From Lachnospiraceae bacterium (lineage in GTDB: Bacteria; Bacillota; Clostridia; Lachnospirales; Lachnospiraceae): 64,000 bases of DNA. Both the position numbers and the translations under genes were made by a program. Positions 1-9,293 of this stretch are shown one piece after another. The notes beneath the pieces were generated by a model that searched no databases, had not been told where the DNA came from, and worked only from the letters and a program-made list of their open reading frames with translations. The DNA is taken from NCBI GenBank assembly GCA_017615545.1, contig JAFZZY010000028.1, positions 1 through 64,000 on the forward strand, in the 5' to 3' direction. Position 1 is the first letter of the stretch. Each line of letters starts with the position of its first letter.

Positions 1-58
1 CTCCCCGCGAACGGGGAGGCTTCGATTGATTGCAAAATAATTATCTCTTCGAGAACTG
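1..58. repeat. Partial duplication of the rpsI 3' end and terminator
   Basis: These 58 bases recur exactly at 166-223. The repeated block holds the terminator stem, the rpsI stop codon and the last codons (QFSKR). Beyond base 58 the two copies diverge at once, so this copy is a fragment, not a second rpsI. The 107 bases between the copies hold two further hairpins (72-94 and 135-150). This could be a small tandem duplication, a mobile repeat that captured the gene end, or an assembly effect at the window edge. Confidence 0.85.
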
Positions 59-71
59 TCGTAGCGTTAAG

Positions 72-95
72 AAAACGTGCCAGTGGCACGTTTTT
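72..95. terminator. Hairpin between the two rpsI-end copies, terminator-like
   Basis: A perfect 10-bp inverted repeat (AAAACGTGCC / GGCACGTTTT) with a 3-base loop. A-tracts and T-tracts flank both sides, so it could stop transcription in either direction. It lies about 110 bases downstream of the rpsI stop and may act as a backup terminator. Confidence 0.5.
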
Positions 96-150
96 AGCGG
101 AGACCTTCGAGGCTACGCTGAGAAGGCCTCCGCTTCTCACGATAGTGAGA

Positions 151-200
151 TTGCAATCAAAAAGCCTCCCCGCGAACGGGGAGGCTTCGATTGATTGCAA
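151..200 (-). terminator. Intrinsic terminator of rplM-rpsI
   Basis: On the minus strand, right after the rpsI stop, a GC-rich stem (AAGCCTCCCC / GGGGAGGCTT, loop about 5 bases) is followed by a run of five T. Outer arms at 151-160 and 191-200 (TTGCAATCAA / TTGATTGCAA) extend the stem. This is a classic rho-independent signal. Confidence 0.85.
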
Positions 201-205
201 AATAA

Positions 206-595
206 TTATCTCTTCGAGAACTGAGGTGCACGACGAGCTGCCTTGAGTCCGTACTTCTTTCTTTCCTTCATACGAGGATCACGGGTCAGGAAACCTGCCT
301 TCTTAAGAACGGGACGGAATTCAGCGTCTGCCTTGCAAAGTGCTCTTGCGATGCCGTGACGGATCGCGCCGGCCTGGCCGGAGAAACCGCCGCCGCGTAC
401 ATTTACAAGTACGTCGAACTTCTCAGTGTTTTCGGTTGCTGCCAGGGGCTGGCGAACGATCACCTTCAAGGTCTCAAGGCCGAAGTATTCGTCCATGGGA
501 CGCTTGTTGATCGTTACAACACCTGTACCGGGCTTAATATATACACGGGCAATGCTCTTCTTTCTTCTGCCTGTGCCGTAAAACTTATCTGCCAT
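206..595 (-). CDS. rpsI: 30S ribosomal protein S9
   Basis: Structural protein of the small ribosomal subunit. Its basic C-terminal tail, here ending in QFSKR, reaches the tRNA at the P site. At 129 residues it has normal length and is recognisable throughout, from the N-terminal [15 protein letters not shown] block to the basic [17 protein letters not shown] tail. It follows rplM with a 25-base gap, which is the usual L13-S9 operon of bacteria, and ends in a strong terminator. The last codons are duplicated 148 bases downstream (bases 1-58). Confidence 0.97.
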   Translation of the reverse strand: MADKFYGTGRRKKSIARVYIKPGTGVVTINKRPMDEYFGLETLKVIVRQPLAATENTEKFDVLVNVRGGGFSGQAGAIRHGIARALCKADAEFRPVLKKAGFLTRDPRMKERKKYGLKAARRAPQFSKR

Positions 596-620
596 CTTCT
601 TACTCTCCTTTCAACCTCGA

Positions 621-1049
621 TCAGAATGTCAAAACTTCAGGCTTCTGTGCTGCGTAAGGATGCTCAGCACCGGCAACTACGTGAAGTTTCTTGATCATAG
701 CTCTTCCCAAAGGTCCCTTCGGAAGCATGCCGTGTACAGCGAGTTCGATAACCTTCTCGGGCTTCTTAGCAAGCATCTCTCTTAAGGTCGTCTCTCTCAT
801 TCCACCCGGATAATCGGAGTGGCTGTAATAGATCTTCTGATCCAGTTTCTTACCGGTAACCTTGATCTTATCAGCATTGATAACGATCACATAGTCACCT
901 GTATCAATATGAGGTGTAAAGATAGGCTTGTTCTTACCTCTTAAAACAGCGGCAACACCGGATGTCAAACGTCCCAGTGTACAACCGGCCGCATCAACTA
1001 CATACCATTTTCTTTCAATCGTAGCCGGACTGGCCATGAAACTCTTCAT
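621..1049 (-). CDS. rplM: 50S ribosomal protein L13
   Basis: Early-assembling protein of the large ribosomal subunit, 142 residues, normal family length. Clear L13 signatures include [26 protein letters not shown], the [10 protein letters not shown] loop and the C-terminal [13 protein letters not shown]. The ATG at 1049 has a GGAGG site 8 bases upstream. It is first in an operon with rpsI and has its own sigma-A promoter at 1194-1222 and a leader of roughly 140 bases with a hairpin next to the ribosome binding site, which suggests leader-mediated control. Confidence 0.97.
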   Translation of the reverse strand: MKSFMASPATIERKWYVVDAAGCTLGRLTSGVAAVLRGKNKPIFTPHIDTGDYVIVINADKIKVTGKKLDQKIYYSHSDYPGGMRETTLREMLAKKPEKVIELAVHGMLPKGPLGRAMIKKLHVVAGAEHPYAAQKPEVLTF

Positions 1050-1188
1050 TGGTTAACCTCCATTATGGTGGCACGGGAAAACCCGTGTTTTTGTCTATCA
1101 TAGTGCTTTATGTGAAGTTCTGCAGAAACATCAAGGTATTCCGGGGCATGGTATACCGCGATGACCTCACGACAGAAGACGTCACATT
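1050..1188 (-). promoter_or_regulatory. 5' leader of rplM with hairpin, possible L13 leader
   Basis: About 140 untranslated bases separate the promoter from the rplM start. A perfect 6-bp stem with AAAA loop (1072-1087) sits just upstream of the ribosome binding site. Firmicutes often carry an autoregulatory L13 leader RNA at this place. Position fits, but I cannot confirm the conserved fold by eye. Confidence 0.4.
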
Positions 1189-1193
1189 AAAGG

Positions 1194-1222
1194 ATTATAT
1201 AACGTTTCCTTTTGGATGTCAA
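1194..1222 (-). promoter_or_regulatory. Sigma-A promoter of rplM-rpsI
   Basis: Minus strand TTGACA (1217-1222), 17-base spacer, TATAAT (1194-1199): a perfect consensus match. The -35 box overlaps the stop codon of the upstream giant gene, and no terminator separates the two units. Confidence 0.85.
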
Positions 1223-4200
1223 TACCTTTTTTTCTTATTTTTCAGGAAGATGGCTAATCCGATACCACCGGCCAGCAGCATGGTCAAGATCGCGATCGAG
1301 CTGTAAAGCAAAGGCTTATTATTCACAAATCGAACGAACAAGTCCTTCGTAACATAAAAGCCTGTGATCTCTTCGCGCTGCTCATTGCCCGCGGAGTCTA
1401 CAGCTACCACCAGCAATTTGTGCGACTGCTTCGACTCACCGGAAATATTAAAGTCAAAGTTCATGCGATCGTTTTCCATATTGCGGATCTCTTCTTCGCT
1501 CCACTCCTTAAGGAGATTATCCTCTCCATCCAGGAAAACTTTAACACTTGCCAACTGAAGGTTATCGCTTACTGTCATTTCGACCGGAAGGTTATCCAAC
1601 GCATAGGTCTTTCCGTTCTCAACATTAGTAACGACGACCCTCGGCACCGTTTTATCTACGCCGAAGCTGATGGCCGTATTCTTAGTTTCCATAGTATTCT
1701 CGGAAACGTTACCGGCCTTATCCTGGGAATGCAAGCTGACACGATAAACACCGTCATCCTGGAAATTGCTGCCTTTGATCAGGAAAGAATATTCCTTCCA
1801 GTCGCCCTTTGCGGTTCCGACACTTACAGTGTAATCCTCATCTTCTTTTAAAACGATCGTCTCGTTATTCTTGAAAACAGTCACACGGATATCGGAAAGC
1901 TCATCCGGGTTGATCTCCTTCAAAACGATATCAGAGGGATTTGAGATATAAGTTCCCAGGATCGATGAAAGAGCCTCGTCTACCGAATACGTAGAACCAA
2001 AGCGGTTAATGGAGAATTTCACTTCCGAAACGCTCTGATTGCCTGCCATATCGGTAACAGTCACCTTCAACGAGTAGATATCATCATTTTCCTCGGTCGA
2101 CTGTACATTCTCATATGTCGTCTTGAGGCCGTGACGGATCTCTTCCGAATTTGCGACCATCGAAACGTCCGTCTTAAGCGAACGCTCGATCACGATCTGA
2201 ACATTCTGAGGATCAAAATTCACATCCTCACACTCGATCGACGGCTGAACATTGCCGTTATAAGCGCCACCATCTTCGACTCCCGTGATCCGGATCTGAG
2301 GAACTTCCTTATCAACATAAAACGCTTGACCAACCTCGCTCTCTGCCGCATTGTTTGCCTTATCCAGAGAGTTCACGCTCAAAACATAATATGCGTCATC
2401 CGAGTACTGGAGTGTTGCAGTGTGTGTATCCCCCTTCGAGGTCCACTCACTCAGTTCGGGAACTGCCGTTACCTGTTCGTCCAATACTGCCGACTGTGCG
2501 ACGGTAACCAGGTTCGGATCGAAGTTATGCTCAATAACCGTGATCGTCGCCTTGCGGCCCTTATTATAATAGTTCTCATGCTGAGCGTCCTTGTTATCGA
2601 AATCAAGTGTGATCACCGGACGCGTCTGATCCATGGTAAATGCATTCGGACAAACGCTGTCACCAAACGAAATATTGGCGGCAGCATTGTCAGCTGCATC
2701 CGCAAACGAGAACTCGAATGTGTAGTCTCCGTCTTTCGTAAAGACGAGTTTTGCGATCCACTTGTTGTTGTCTCCGTTACCGGTTCCGGCAACCTGCTCC
2801 CAGGAACTCAGTGCAGGCACCTCGCCTGCCGTATTGGTCAATGACAGGTTGAACAGGGCAGGATCGAAATTACGCTCGGTCACAACGATCGTTGCTACAC
2901 GGTTCGCGTTGAAATATTGGCCATAATAAGCCACATTATTATCGTAGCTTACCGAAGCCACAGGCTTTGTAATATCGATCTTGATATCCGCTTTGTTCTT
3001 TGAATTTCGAACGTTGCCGGAATTATCCACTGCATTGATCTCTACGATAACATTATTGCTGTTAAACTTGGAAGCGTCGACTTTGATCGTGCCGGACCAT
3101 GTGCTGATCAGACCATCTGCATCAAATACTGCACCATCAACTTTTTTGCTCTCCAGATCGAGCAACACTCCGCTCTCGACCGTTTCCAGATCGGAAGCAT
3201 AAATACGATATGTGATGCTCTTAAGTCCCGAGAAATATCCGTGACCGGAAGCAGCGCTGCCGACATATGCGGGATCCAGAACCTTCAGCGCAACATTTAC
3301 ATCCGAATTGTGATATCCCCTTGCATTTGCAGCATCCGGAACGATGTCGATCTCAGGAGCATTCACTTCGCCGACCGGTTCTTTATCATCGATGACCATA
3401 CCGACGGATCGAACGATGGCAACATTGCCCGCTCTGTCTTCCGCCTTAAAATAGATAATGCACTTTTCGCTCGGCGCGATCACGATACCTGTGGCATCGT
3501 TGTAATCTGTCCATGCGTTCGCCGGAGAGTATGCAAGCGCACTGTCGACCTTTTGATACTGCAAGGACTGCAGACCGCTGATATCGCAGTTCGCCGAAAG
3601 TTTTACAGTGATCGCAGACTGATAGAAACGCTCAAACGCCACCGTATCCATACTTCCCAAAATGCTGGTATCGCCAACCTTCATGGTCATGCCGGTCGGT
3701 TCGGTCGTATCGACCGTGAACTTATTAGGCGCTACGGAGTCCGCATAGTCCACGTTGATATTCTCGTTTTCTGCCAGATCTCTACAAGAAATATCAAAGG
3801 TGTAATGCCCCTCTTTCTCGAACATGATCTCGGCAACAAACGAATTCTGCGTGTGCGTCCAGTTGGAAGGATCATTCAAATATGCCTGATATTCGGGCAA
3901 TGCGGTTCCTCCGGATGTGATCGCCACTGCAACCTTCAAAGGATCAAAATTGTTTTCCTCGATCACGATCGTAGCCTTACGTTTTGCCTTGAACTGATCG
4001 TTATTTTTGGCTTCATTGTTATTATAGGATACATGAAGCTTCGGGGCTGTCTTATCGATCACAAACTCCGGTGACTGATAATCTGCCGCCTTGTTTCCGG
4101 AACGATCCGCATAAGTGATGCTGAGCGTATAGGCAGCGTCCTCGCTGAAACGATAGGAACACTGATAGGATCCGGGTTTATCTTCCACCGCGGTCAACGG

Positions 4201-7200
4201 CGCAGTCAGATACTCATCGGATTTATTACCTGTGGTCGAATCGGTCTTCGAAACCTTGATATTCAAGATCCTCGGTTCCGTTCCGTTATCTTCTGCAAAA
4301 TAGTTTGCCTCTGTCAGAGAGATGATCGCTGTCCGATCGGCACTGTAATACTTGCCGTTCTTTACGCTGTTGTTATCATATCCGACTGCAATGACCGGCT
4401 TCACCGTGTCGACAACAACAACGACATCTTCCGTCTTCACGTATTCATTTCCGCATCGATCAATTACAGTGATCTTCACACGTCCGCGGAAGTCCTTGTT
4501 GATCTCAAAGGAAACGAGTGCTGTTTCATTCGAAAGCACGTCATCTTCTCTTGCTATTCCTGTTGCGCTATAAGCAGTTTCCAGATCAAAATGTCCAGAC
4601 TGGAACACTGTATTATTCAATTGATCCAAACATTCATAACTGATGGATGCAATACCACTGGAAACGTCGCTCGACCGGATGCCGAGTTCGATCTTCCCAT
4701 CATAAAACCGATAATCGATCCCGTTGATCTTATCCTTGCGTACTTCTTTGGGCAATATCAGTTCAGCACCGGCGGGTGCAGTAGTATCGATAAAGAACTC
4801 TCTGTGATACGTAGTCTTATTTCCCGACTTATCGATCACCTCAATATCAAATACATATTGAGCATCCTTATCATAGCTGAAGTGGCAAGAATTCACGGGA
4901 GCAGTGGATCCGTCTCCGAGATCCGATGACCAGAAAACATCCCCTAAAGAAGGAGCCAGTTCATTTCCCGTATCATCTTTAGGTGTAACCTGAATATCAT
5001 TGCCCTTCGCGTCTCTCGCTGAAACCAATTTGTAGGTGAAACGATCCGAAGTAAAATTCTGGTCGGTGATCTCGATCACAATATTCGCCTGACCATTATT
5101 ATATGTAGCATCTTCATCATTCACACGTACATTGATCACCGGCGCAGTCCTATCGATCACAAACGTCGGGACAACGTACGGTTCAGCGTTATTTCCGGAA
5201 TAATCCGAACATGTTATGGTGCAATCATAACTGTTTTCCGCATCAAAAAGGTAATCGACCGCATACCACGTGTTTCCGTCTTTATCCTTCTCCACACGGA
5301 AGTCGGAACCCTCAAACAAAACATTGATATCGTCATCCTTCGAACGGATCTGAAGTGCCATACGATCTGCATGGAAATTCTGCTCCGAAACCTTAATGGT
5401 CATCTTACGATCATCCGAAAAACAATTCGGCATGCTGTCATTATTGTTATCGAAATTTACCTTGATCTCCGGAGCAACGCTGTCCGTGATCATGGTTCCG
5501 GTTGTCGTCTCAACTGTATGACCGCATACACTCGTCATTACGACGTGAACCTTGCATTCCGTGTTTTGGGGAAGATCAATCTCGACCTCGTACTTCAAAC
5601 CATCGGGAGATACTGCAATGTCGCTAGCCGGAATTACTTCATATTTTCCATCGTTTAACTGATATTTCAATTCAGCAATACCGGAAAACGGACACGCTCC
5701 GTAAATCCGGAGTTTCGCCTCATCGTTGAAATACACGATATCATCCGTTTTCACAATGGGCTCAGTAATGTTTTCAATATCAACCGAGCCTTCACCATCT
5801 TTGGTTTCGATCACAAACTTTTTGTCAACCTCCAACGTGATCGTTTTTTCGTGACCCGTAACAGAGATCTTCACCGGTCCTGCGAGGTTTTCCTTGATCG
5901 TAATGTATATCTTTGTTATCGTAGTTCCTGTGGTTTTTTCCGTGACCTCCCACTCTTCAACCTCAGGCTCAAAATTATATTTACTGATCTCACCCAGGTT
6001 ATCTCCTGTCAGCACCAGCGTCATCTCATCACAATAATTTAATGTACTTTCATCCTCAAAAGCTAAGGAGAGATTATCAATTTCGCCCGCGGTAGCAACA
6101 TATTTGATGTGATCATATACGCTGTAATAATTCTGATAATATCCGAAATAGTTATATACGCGCACCCCAACTTTTGAAAAGTTCTGACCATCCACATTTA
6201 TGGTCGCCGTCACACGTCCCAAGGTATTCGAGTCCTTTACAAGGCTTTCTGGCTTGACTTCGATCCAGCCATCCTCAGTGGGATCTTCGCCTGCTACGCC
6301 CAACCAGTACTTCATCCCTATTACTCCAGACTGTTCATCCTTCGCTGACAGCAACAGTCGAGTACCGGCTTCATAGTATTTTTTATGATCCCAGGAATAA
6401 AAACTTCCCTTACTGAGTCTTATATCCGTATTAGTGTCAACCTCCGGAGCCGAATAATCTATATGAGTATATTTTTCCAAGGATTTCATGGAATACATGT
6501 TCCCGGCGTAATCATAAAGCTCTATCTCAATCGGACAGTCAAATGATGCATAAACGACTCCAAGGTATACGTTGTCGGAAAACTTCTGGCAGATAACCGC
6601 ATTCGGTTCTTGCGTGATCACATTTGTATAGATCACTTTTGCATATGCAAATCCACTTCCACCCTTATCGGTAGGGGAAAACGCGAAACCATATGCATCG
6701 CCCTTATTTCCATATCCGGCAGGACTGTCTATAACATATACCCCACTGTAACCATCAAAAGTGACAATAATAGGGCTCATATTCAAATCCGGCTGATAGG
6801 TTTCTTTCACACTCGGCGCTATTGTATCTAATGCGACCTCAGCAGAAATGTAGGTCTGATCATTGTCGGACCACTTTACGTATACAGTCTTCCCCAGATC
6901 CTCATCCGGCTTATAGGATATCGAATCATCAAATGTCGTATTCAATGCATTGTCATACGCGATTTTATGGGTATTTGTATTTTCTGCAGTTATTCTAAGC
7001 CCGTTCGTTTTCCATGTTTCATCTGAAGTAACTCCAAAATAACTAATCTTACCTTCATAGGGCTTAGCCTGCATTGTAAACCATGAAGTAACCGTCTGCT
7101 GACTGTCCGGATATTTCGTATCCGTAAACTTTATTATGATCTGGAAGGAGCCCAAACCATTGTCCTTGAAAACAAATTTACCCGGAGCGTTTAATGGATC

Positions 7201-8694
7201 ACTCTCTTCAACTATATCTGTTCCACCGACGATCTCATATTCCACATTTGAAATATAATTAGCGCTATCCGGTATTGAGAACTGCATAGACTTGAGACCA
7301 TAGTACAAGTTGATCGGGTTCGACTCATTATCAACATATAATTGTACTCTATTGGATTCGCCCTTTTCATCGATGTAATACCGGAACTTCAGCGCCAATA
7401 CTTCACATGTATATGTCTGTCCGTTATAGATCGCCGTAACATCATAACGGCCGATCGCCTTCACGGTAAGTTTTCCGGATGAAGGATCGATCTGACAGCC
7501 ATCCGCCGGACTACCCTCAGCTGCTTCTACCGAATATAAAACATCGCCATCGGTCGATTTCAAAAACGAAAGATGATCGAACTCCGTGTTTTTCCACTTA
7601 TCTACAGGCACGATCACATAATCCTCTGCAAATCCCACAAACCGTGTATCCACCGTATAATCAAATACAATGCCGTTATATTCTGAGGTCGCTGAAATGG
7701 TGACCGTTATCTTCTCTGTGCCTTCTTTCAGGAGCGTCAATGCACCGGTCTCTTCATTAACGGCAACTACTTCACCACTCGATGAATAGGTAACGGTAGC
7801 TCCTGCGTCGAGCGCCGCTTGTACTGCAGCGGCTACGGGATTCTCTCTCGTTTGGTTTTCGCTACCGTCAAAAACATCGTAGATGACCGGTTTGTAGGAA
7901 ATTACCTCCTGATCACTTGTAGCAGAGTACCCGAAACCTGTTGTGTCCAGGACCCAGTGATCCTGCTTACCGACACTGATCTCTGCCTGCTTGATGATCG
8001 TAGGGTACTGGTCGCGTACAGCTTTGACATAGACAGTAGAAGTGGTTCCCGGTCCGAAAGAAGGATTGGTATCACTCCAGTTCGTACTGTCCGTACTGTA
8101 GAGCAAAGAATAATTGGGAGCCTTTGATGCATCAAAAGCGACGGAAACCTGATTTCCGTTGGAATCATATTCAACATTGCCCCCGGTAACCGTGAATGTA
8201 GTCGACAGATCGTATGCCAATTCGATGGTCTGCGTATCAACATTATCCCCGGCAAGATCAACGTCCAGCTTCTTGCCATAGACCCAAAAGCCCTCCGTGG
8301 TCTTTTTTCCGGCACGGATACACAGGGAATACATTTTAGGCTCAAAGGTACTGACATCGATCTCTATCTCTCCCTTATCGTTCGAGACCGTTTCATCTGC
8401 GAAAACGATACTCTCCGCCGAATCGGAAGAGTTTTCCGTGAAGTAATAGCATACTGTAGCATTATCCACTATCACAGGATTCTGCTGTCCTTCCGAAAGC
8501 GCGGCAGGAGGAGCCATCCTCTTCAACAGGAATTTTAAGGTTGAAACGCCCTCACCAACAGGCGGCTCTTTTTCATCCGTCACACCTTTATTATCTTCCA
8601 CCTCATCTGCATACCAGTAACCCCTCACATTCGGAAGCGATACCAACAAAACGGCTAAAGCTAATATAAATGCTGCAATTCGTTTGATCTTCAT
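1219..8694 (-). CDS. Giant Ig-like repeat surface protein, C-terminally membrane anchored
   Basis: 2491 residues. A signal peptide (about residues 1-25, basic start then AAFILALAVLLVSLP) precedes a long extracellular region, and one membrane helix near the end (LLYSSIAILTMLLAGGIGLAIFL) is followed by KNKKKRY. There is no LPXTG motif, so anchoring should be by the helix. At least seven related Ig-like repeats are visible from about residue 1080 on, near 1101, 1208, 1458, 1578, 1936, 2053 and 2155. Each has an Asn-rich start, a core like RKATIVIEENNFDP and linkers such as VIDKTAP. It is the last gene of the tad operon. Likely role: adhesin or stalk protein; ligand unknown. Confidence 0.8.
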   Translation of the reverse strand: MKIKRIAAFILALAVLLVSLPNVRGYWYADEVEDNKGVTDEKEPPVGEGVSTLKFLLKRMAPPAALSEGQQNPVIVDNATVCYYFTENSSDSAESIVFADETVSNDKGEIEIDVSTFEPKMYSLCIRAGKKTTEGFWVYGKKLDVDLAGDNVDTQTIELAYDLSTTFTVTGGNVEYDSNGNQVSVAFDASKAPNYSLLYSTDSTNWSDTNPSFGPGTTSTVYVKAVRDQYPTIIKQAEISVGKQDHWVLDTTGFGYSATSDQEVISYKPVIYDVFDGSENQTRENPVAAAVQAALDAGATVTYSSSGEVVAVNEETGALTLLKEGTEKITVTISATSEYNGIVFDYTVDTRFVGFAEDYVIVPVDKWKNTEFDHLSFLKSTDGDVLYSVEAAEGSPADGCQIDPSSGKLTVKAIGRYDVTAIYNGQTYTCEVLALKFRYYIDEKGESNRVQLYVDNESNPINLYYGLKSMQFSIPDSANYISNVEYEIVGGTDIVEESDPLNAPGKFVFKDNGLGSFQIIIKFTDTKYPDSQQTVTSWFTMQAKPYEGKISYFGVTSDETWKTNGLRITAENTNTHKIAYDNALNTTFDDSISYKPDEDLGKTVYVKWSDNDQTYISAEVALDTIAPSVKETYQPDLNMSPIIVTFDGYSGVYVIDSPAGYGNKGDAYGFAFSPTDKGGSGFAYAKVIYTNVITQEPNAVICQKFSDNVYLGVVYASFDCPIEIELYDYAGNMYSMKSLEKYTHIDYSAPEVDTNTDIRLSKGSFYSWDHKKYYEAGTRLLLSAKDEQSGVIGMKYWLGVAGEDPTEDGWIEVKPESLVKDSNTLGRVTATINVDGQNFSKVGVRVYNYFGYYQNYYSVYDHIKYVATAGEIDNLSLAFEDESTLNYCDEMTLVLTGDNLGEISKYNFEPEVEEWEVTEKTTGTTITKIYITIKENLAGPVKISVTGHEKTITLEVDKKFVIETKDGEGSVDIENITEPIVKTDDIVYFNDEAKLRIYGACPFSGIAELKYQLNDGKYEVIPASDIAVSPDGLKYEVEIDLPQNTECKVHVVMTSVCGHTVETTTGTMITDSVAPEIKVNFDNNNDSMPNCFSDDRKMTIKVSEQNFHADRMALQIRSKDDDINVLFEGSDFRVEKDKDGNTWYAVDYLFDAENSYDCTITCSDYSGNNAEPYVVPTFVIDRTAPVINVRVNDEDATYNNGQANIVIEITDQNFTSDRFTYKLVSARDAKGNDIQVTPKDDTGNELAPSLGDVFWSSDLGDGSTAPVNSCHFSYDKDAQYVFDIEVIDKSGNKTTYHREFFIDTTAPAGAELILPKEVRKDKINGIDYRFYDGKIELGIRSSDVSSGIASISYECLDQLNNTVFQSGHFDLETAYSATGIAREDDVLSNETALVSFEINKDFRGRVKITVIDRCGNEYVKTEDVVVVVDTVKPVIAVGYDNNSVKNGKYYSADRTAIISLTEANYFAEDNGTEPRILNIKVSKTDSTTGNKSDEYLTAPLTAVEDKPGSYQCSYRFSEDAAYTLSITYADRSGNKAADYQSPEFVIDKTAPKLHVSYNNNEAKNNDQFKAKRKATIVIEENNFDPLKVAVAITSGGTALPEYQAYLNDPSNWTHTQNSFVAEIMFEKEGHYTFDISCRDLAENENINVDYADSVAPNKFTVDTTEPTGMTMKVGDTSILGSMDTVAFERFYQSAITVKLSANCDISGLQSLQYQKVDSALAYSPANAWTDYNDATGIVIAPSEKCIIYFKAEDRAGNVAIVRSVGMVIDDKEPVGEVNAPEIDIVPDAANARGYHNSDVNVALKVLDPAYVGSAASGHGYFSGLKSITYRIYASDLETVESGVLLDLESKKVDGAVFDADGLISTWSGTIKVDASKFNSNNVIVEINAVDNSGNVRNSKNKADIKIDITKPVASVSYDNNVAYYGQYFNANRVATIVVTERNFDPALFNLSLTNTAGEVPALSSWEQVAGTGNGDNNKWIAKLVFTKDGDYTFEFSFADAADNAAANISFGDSVCPNAFTMDQTRPVITLDFDNKDAQHENYYNKGRKATITVIEHNFDPNLVTVAQSAVLDEQVTAVPELSEWTSKGDTHTATLQYSDDAYYVLSVNSLDKANNAAESEVGQAFYVDKEVPQIRITGVEDGGAYNGNVQPSIECEDVNFDPQNVQIVIERSLKTDVSMVANSEEIRHGLKTTYENVQSTEENDDIYSLKVTVTDMAGNQSVSEVKFSINRFGSTYSVDEALSSILGTYISNPSDIVLKEINPDELSDIRVTVFKNNETIVLKEDEDYTVSVGTAKGDWKEYSFLIKGSNFQDDGVYRVSLHSQDKAGNVSENTMETKNTAISFGVDKTVPRVVVTNVENGKTYALDNLPVEMTVSDNLQLASVKVFLDGEDNLLKEWSEEEIRNMENDRMNFDFNISGESKQSHKLLVVAVDSAGNEQREEITGFYVTKDLFVRFVNNKPLLYSSIAILTMLLAGGIGLAIFLKNKKKRY

Positions 8695-8739
8695 TATTCT
8701 TATCCCCTATCTTCAATAGTATTTGAAAGAGTTACAGGA

Positions 8740-9276
8740 TCATTCTATGATCTCTTGACTTACCATAAATATATCTTCATAGATCAATTCCACCGGATAC
8801 AGTTCCGCAGTGTTCGAACCGCGTTTCGTGGAAGCCGGTAAAACGGATGTCGATTCGGACGGAGTATTGGATACAGCCGAATATGGTGTTTCTTTCAAAA
8901 CCTCCGTTTCCGTCGAGAACCCGCGGTTGAGAACAGCGGTTGCCTCAGCGTGCGCCGGATGAATGTATTCTTTCAGTTTCTGGGTTCGGATCCCTGCGTC
9001 GTACCCATCGGAACGCGGCACGATCCTACCCCCATTCGTCATTTTTCCTGTGATCGTCGATCTTGTTTTGGGAAGTCGTCCCGAAGTCGTCTTCTCATTC
9101 TCCTCTGCATTTTTGAGGGTATATTCGAGGATTGCTTTCTTTGCATACTGGCCGCTCAACTCACCGTAAACCAACGGGATCTTAAGTACAAAAAACAAAA
9201 CGACTCCAACTGCAAAAACAACTCCCGAAAGGATAAACAAGATCAGCGATATTATTTCCATCAATTCTACCGACAT
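8740..9276 (-). CDS. Small membrane protein with disordered tail, unknown function
   Basis: About 178 residues. An N-terminal membrane helix (IISLILFILSGVVFAVGVVLFFVL) is followed by a Ser/Thr-rich, apparently disordered region and a short acidic end (YEDIFMVSQEIIE). An ATG at 9282 lies only 2 bases from GAGG, while the in-frame ATG at 9276 has 8-base spacing, so 9276 is preferred. It sits between the kinase and the giant surface protein. The tail could be a kinase substrate, but that is inference from position only. Confidence 0.6.
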   Translation of the reverse strand: MSVELMEIISLILFILSGVVFAVGVVLFFVLKIPLVYGELSGQYAKKAILEYTLKNAEENEKTTSGRLPKTRSTITGKMTNGGRIVPRSDGYDAGIRTQKLKEYIHPAHAEATAVLNRGFSTETEVLKETPYSAVSNTPSESTSVLPASTKRGSNTAELYPVELIYEDIFMVSQEIIE

Positions 9277-9293
9277 TGCCATTTCCTCTATTT

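Noticed and set aside
1219..1400. Sortase anchoring of the giant surface protein
   Set aside because: No LPXTG-like motif precedes the C-terminal membrane helix.
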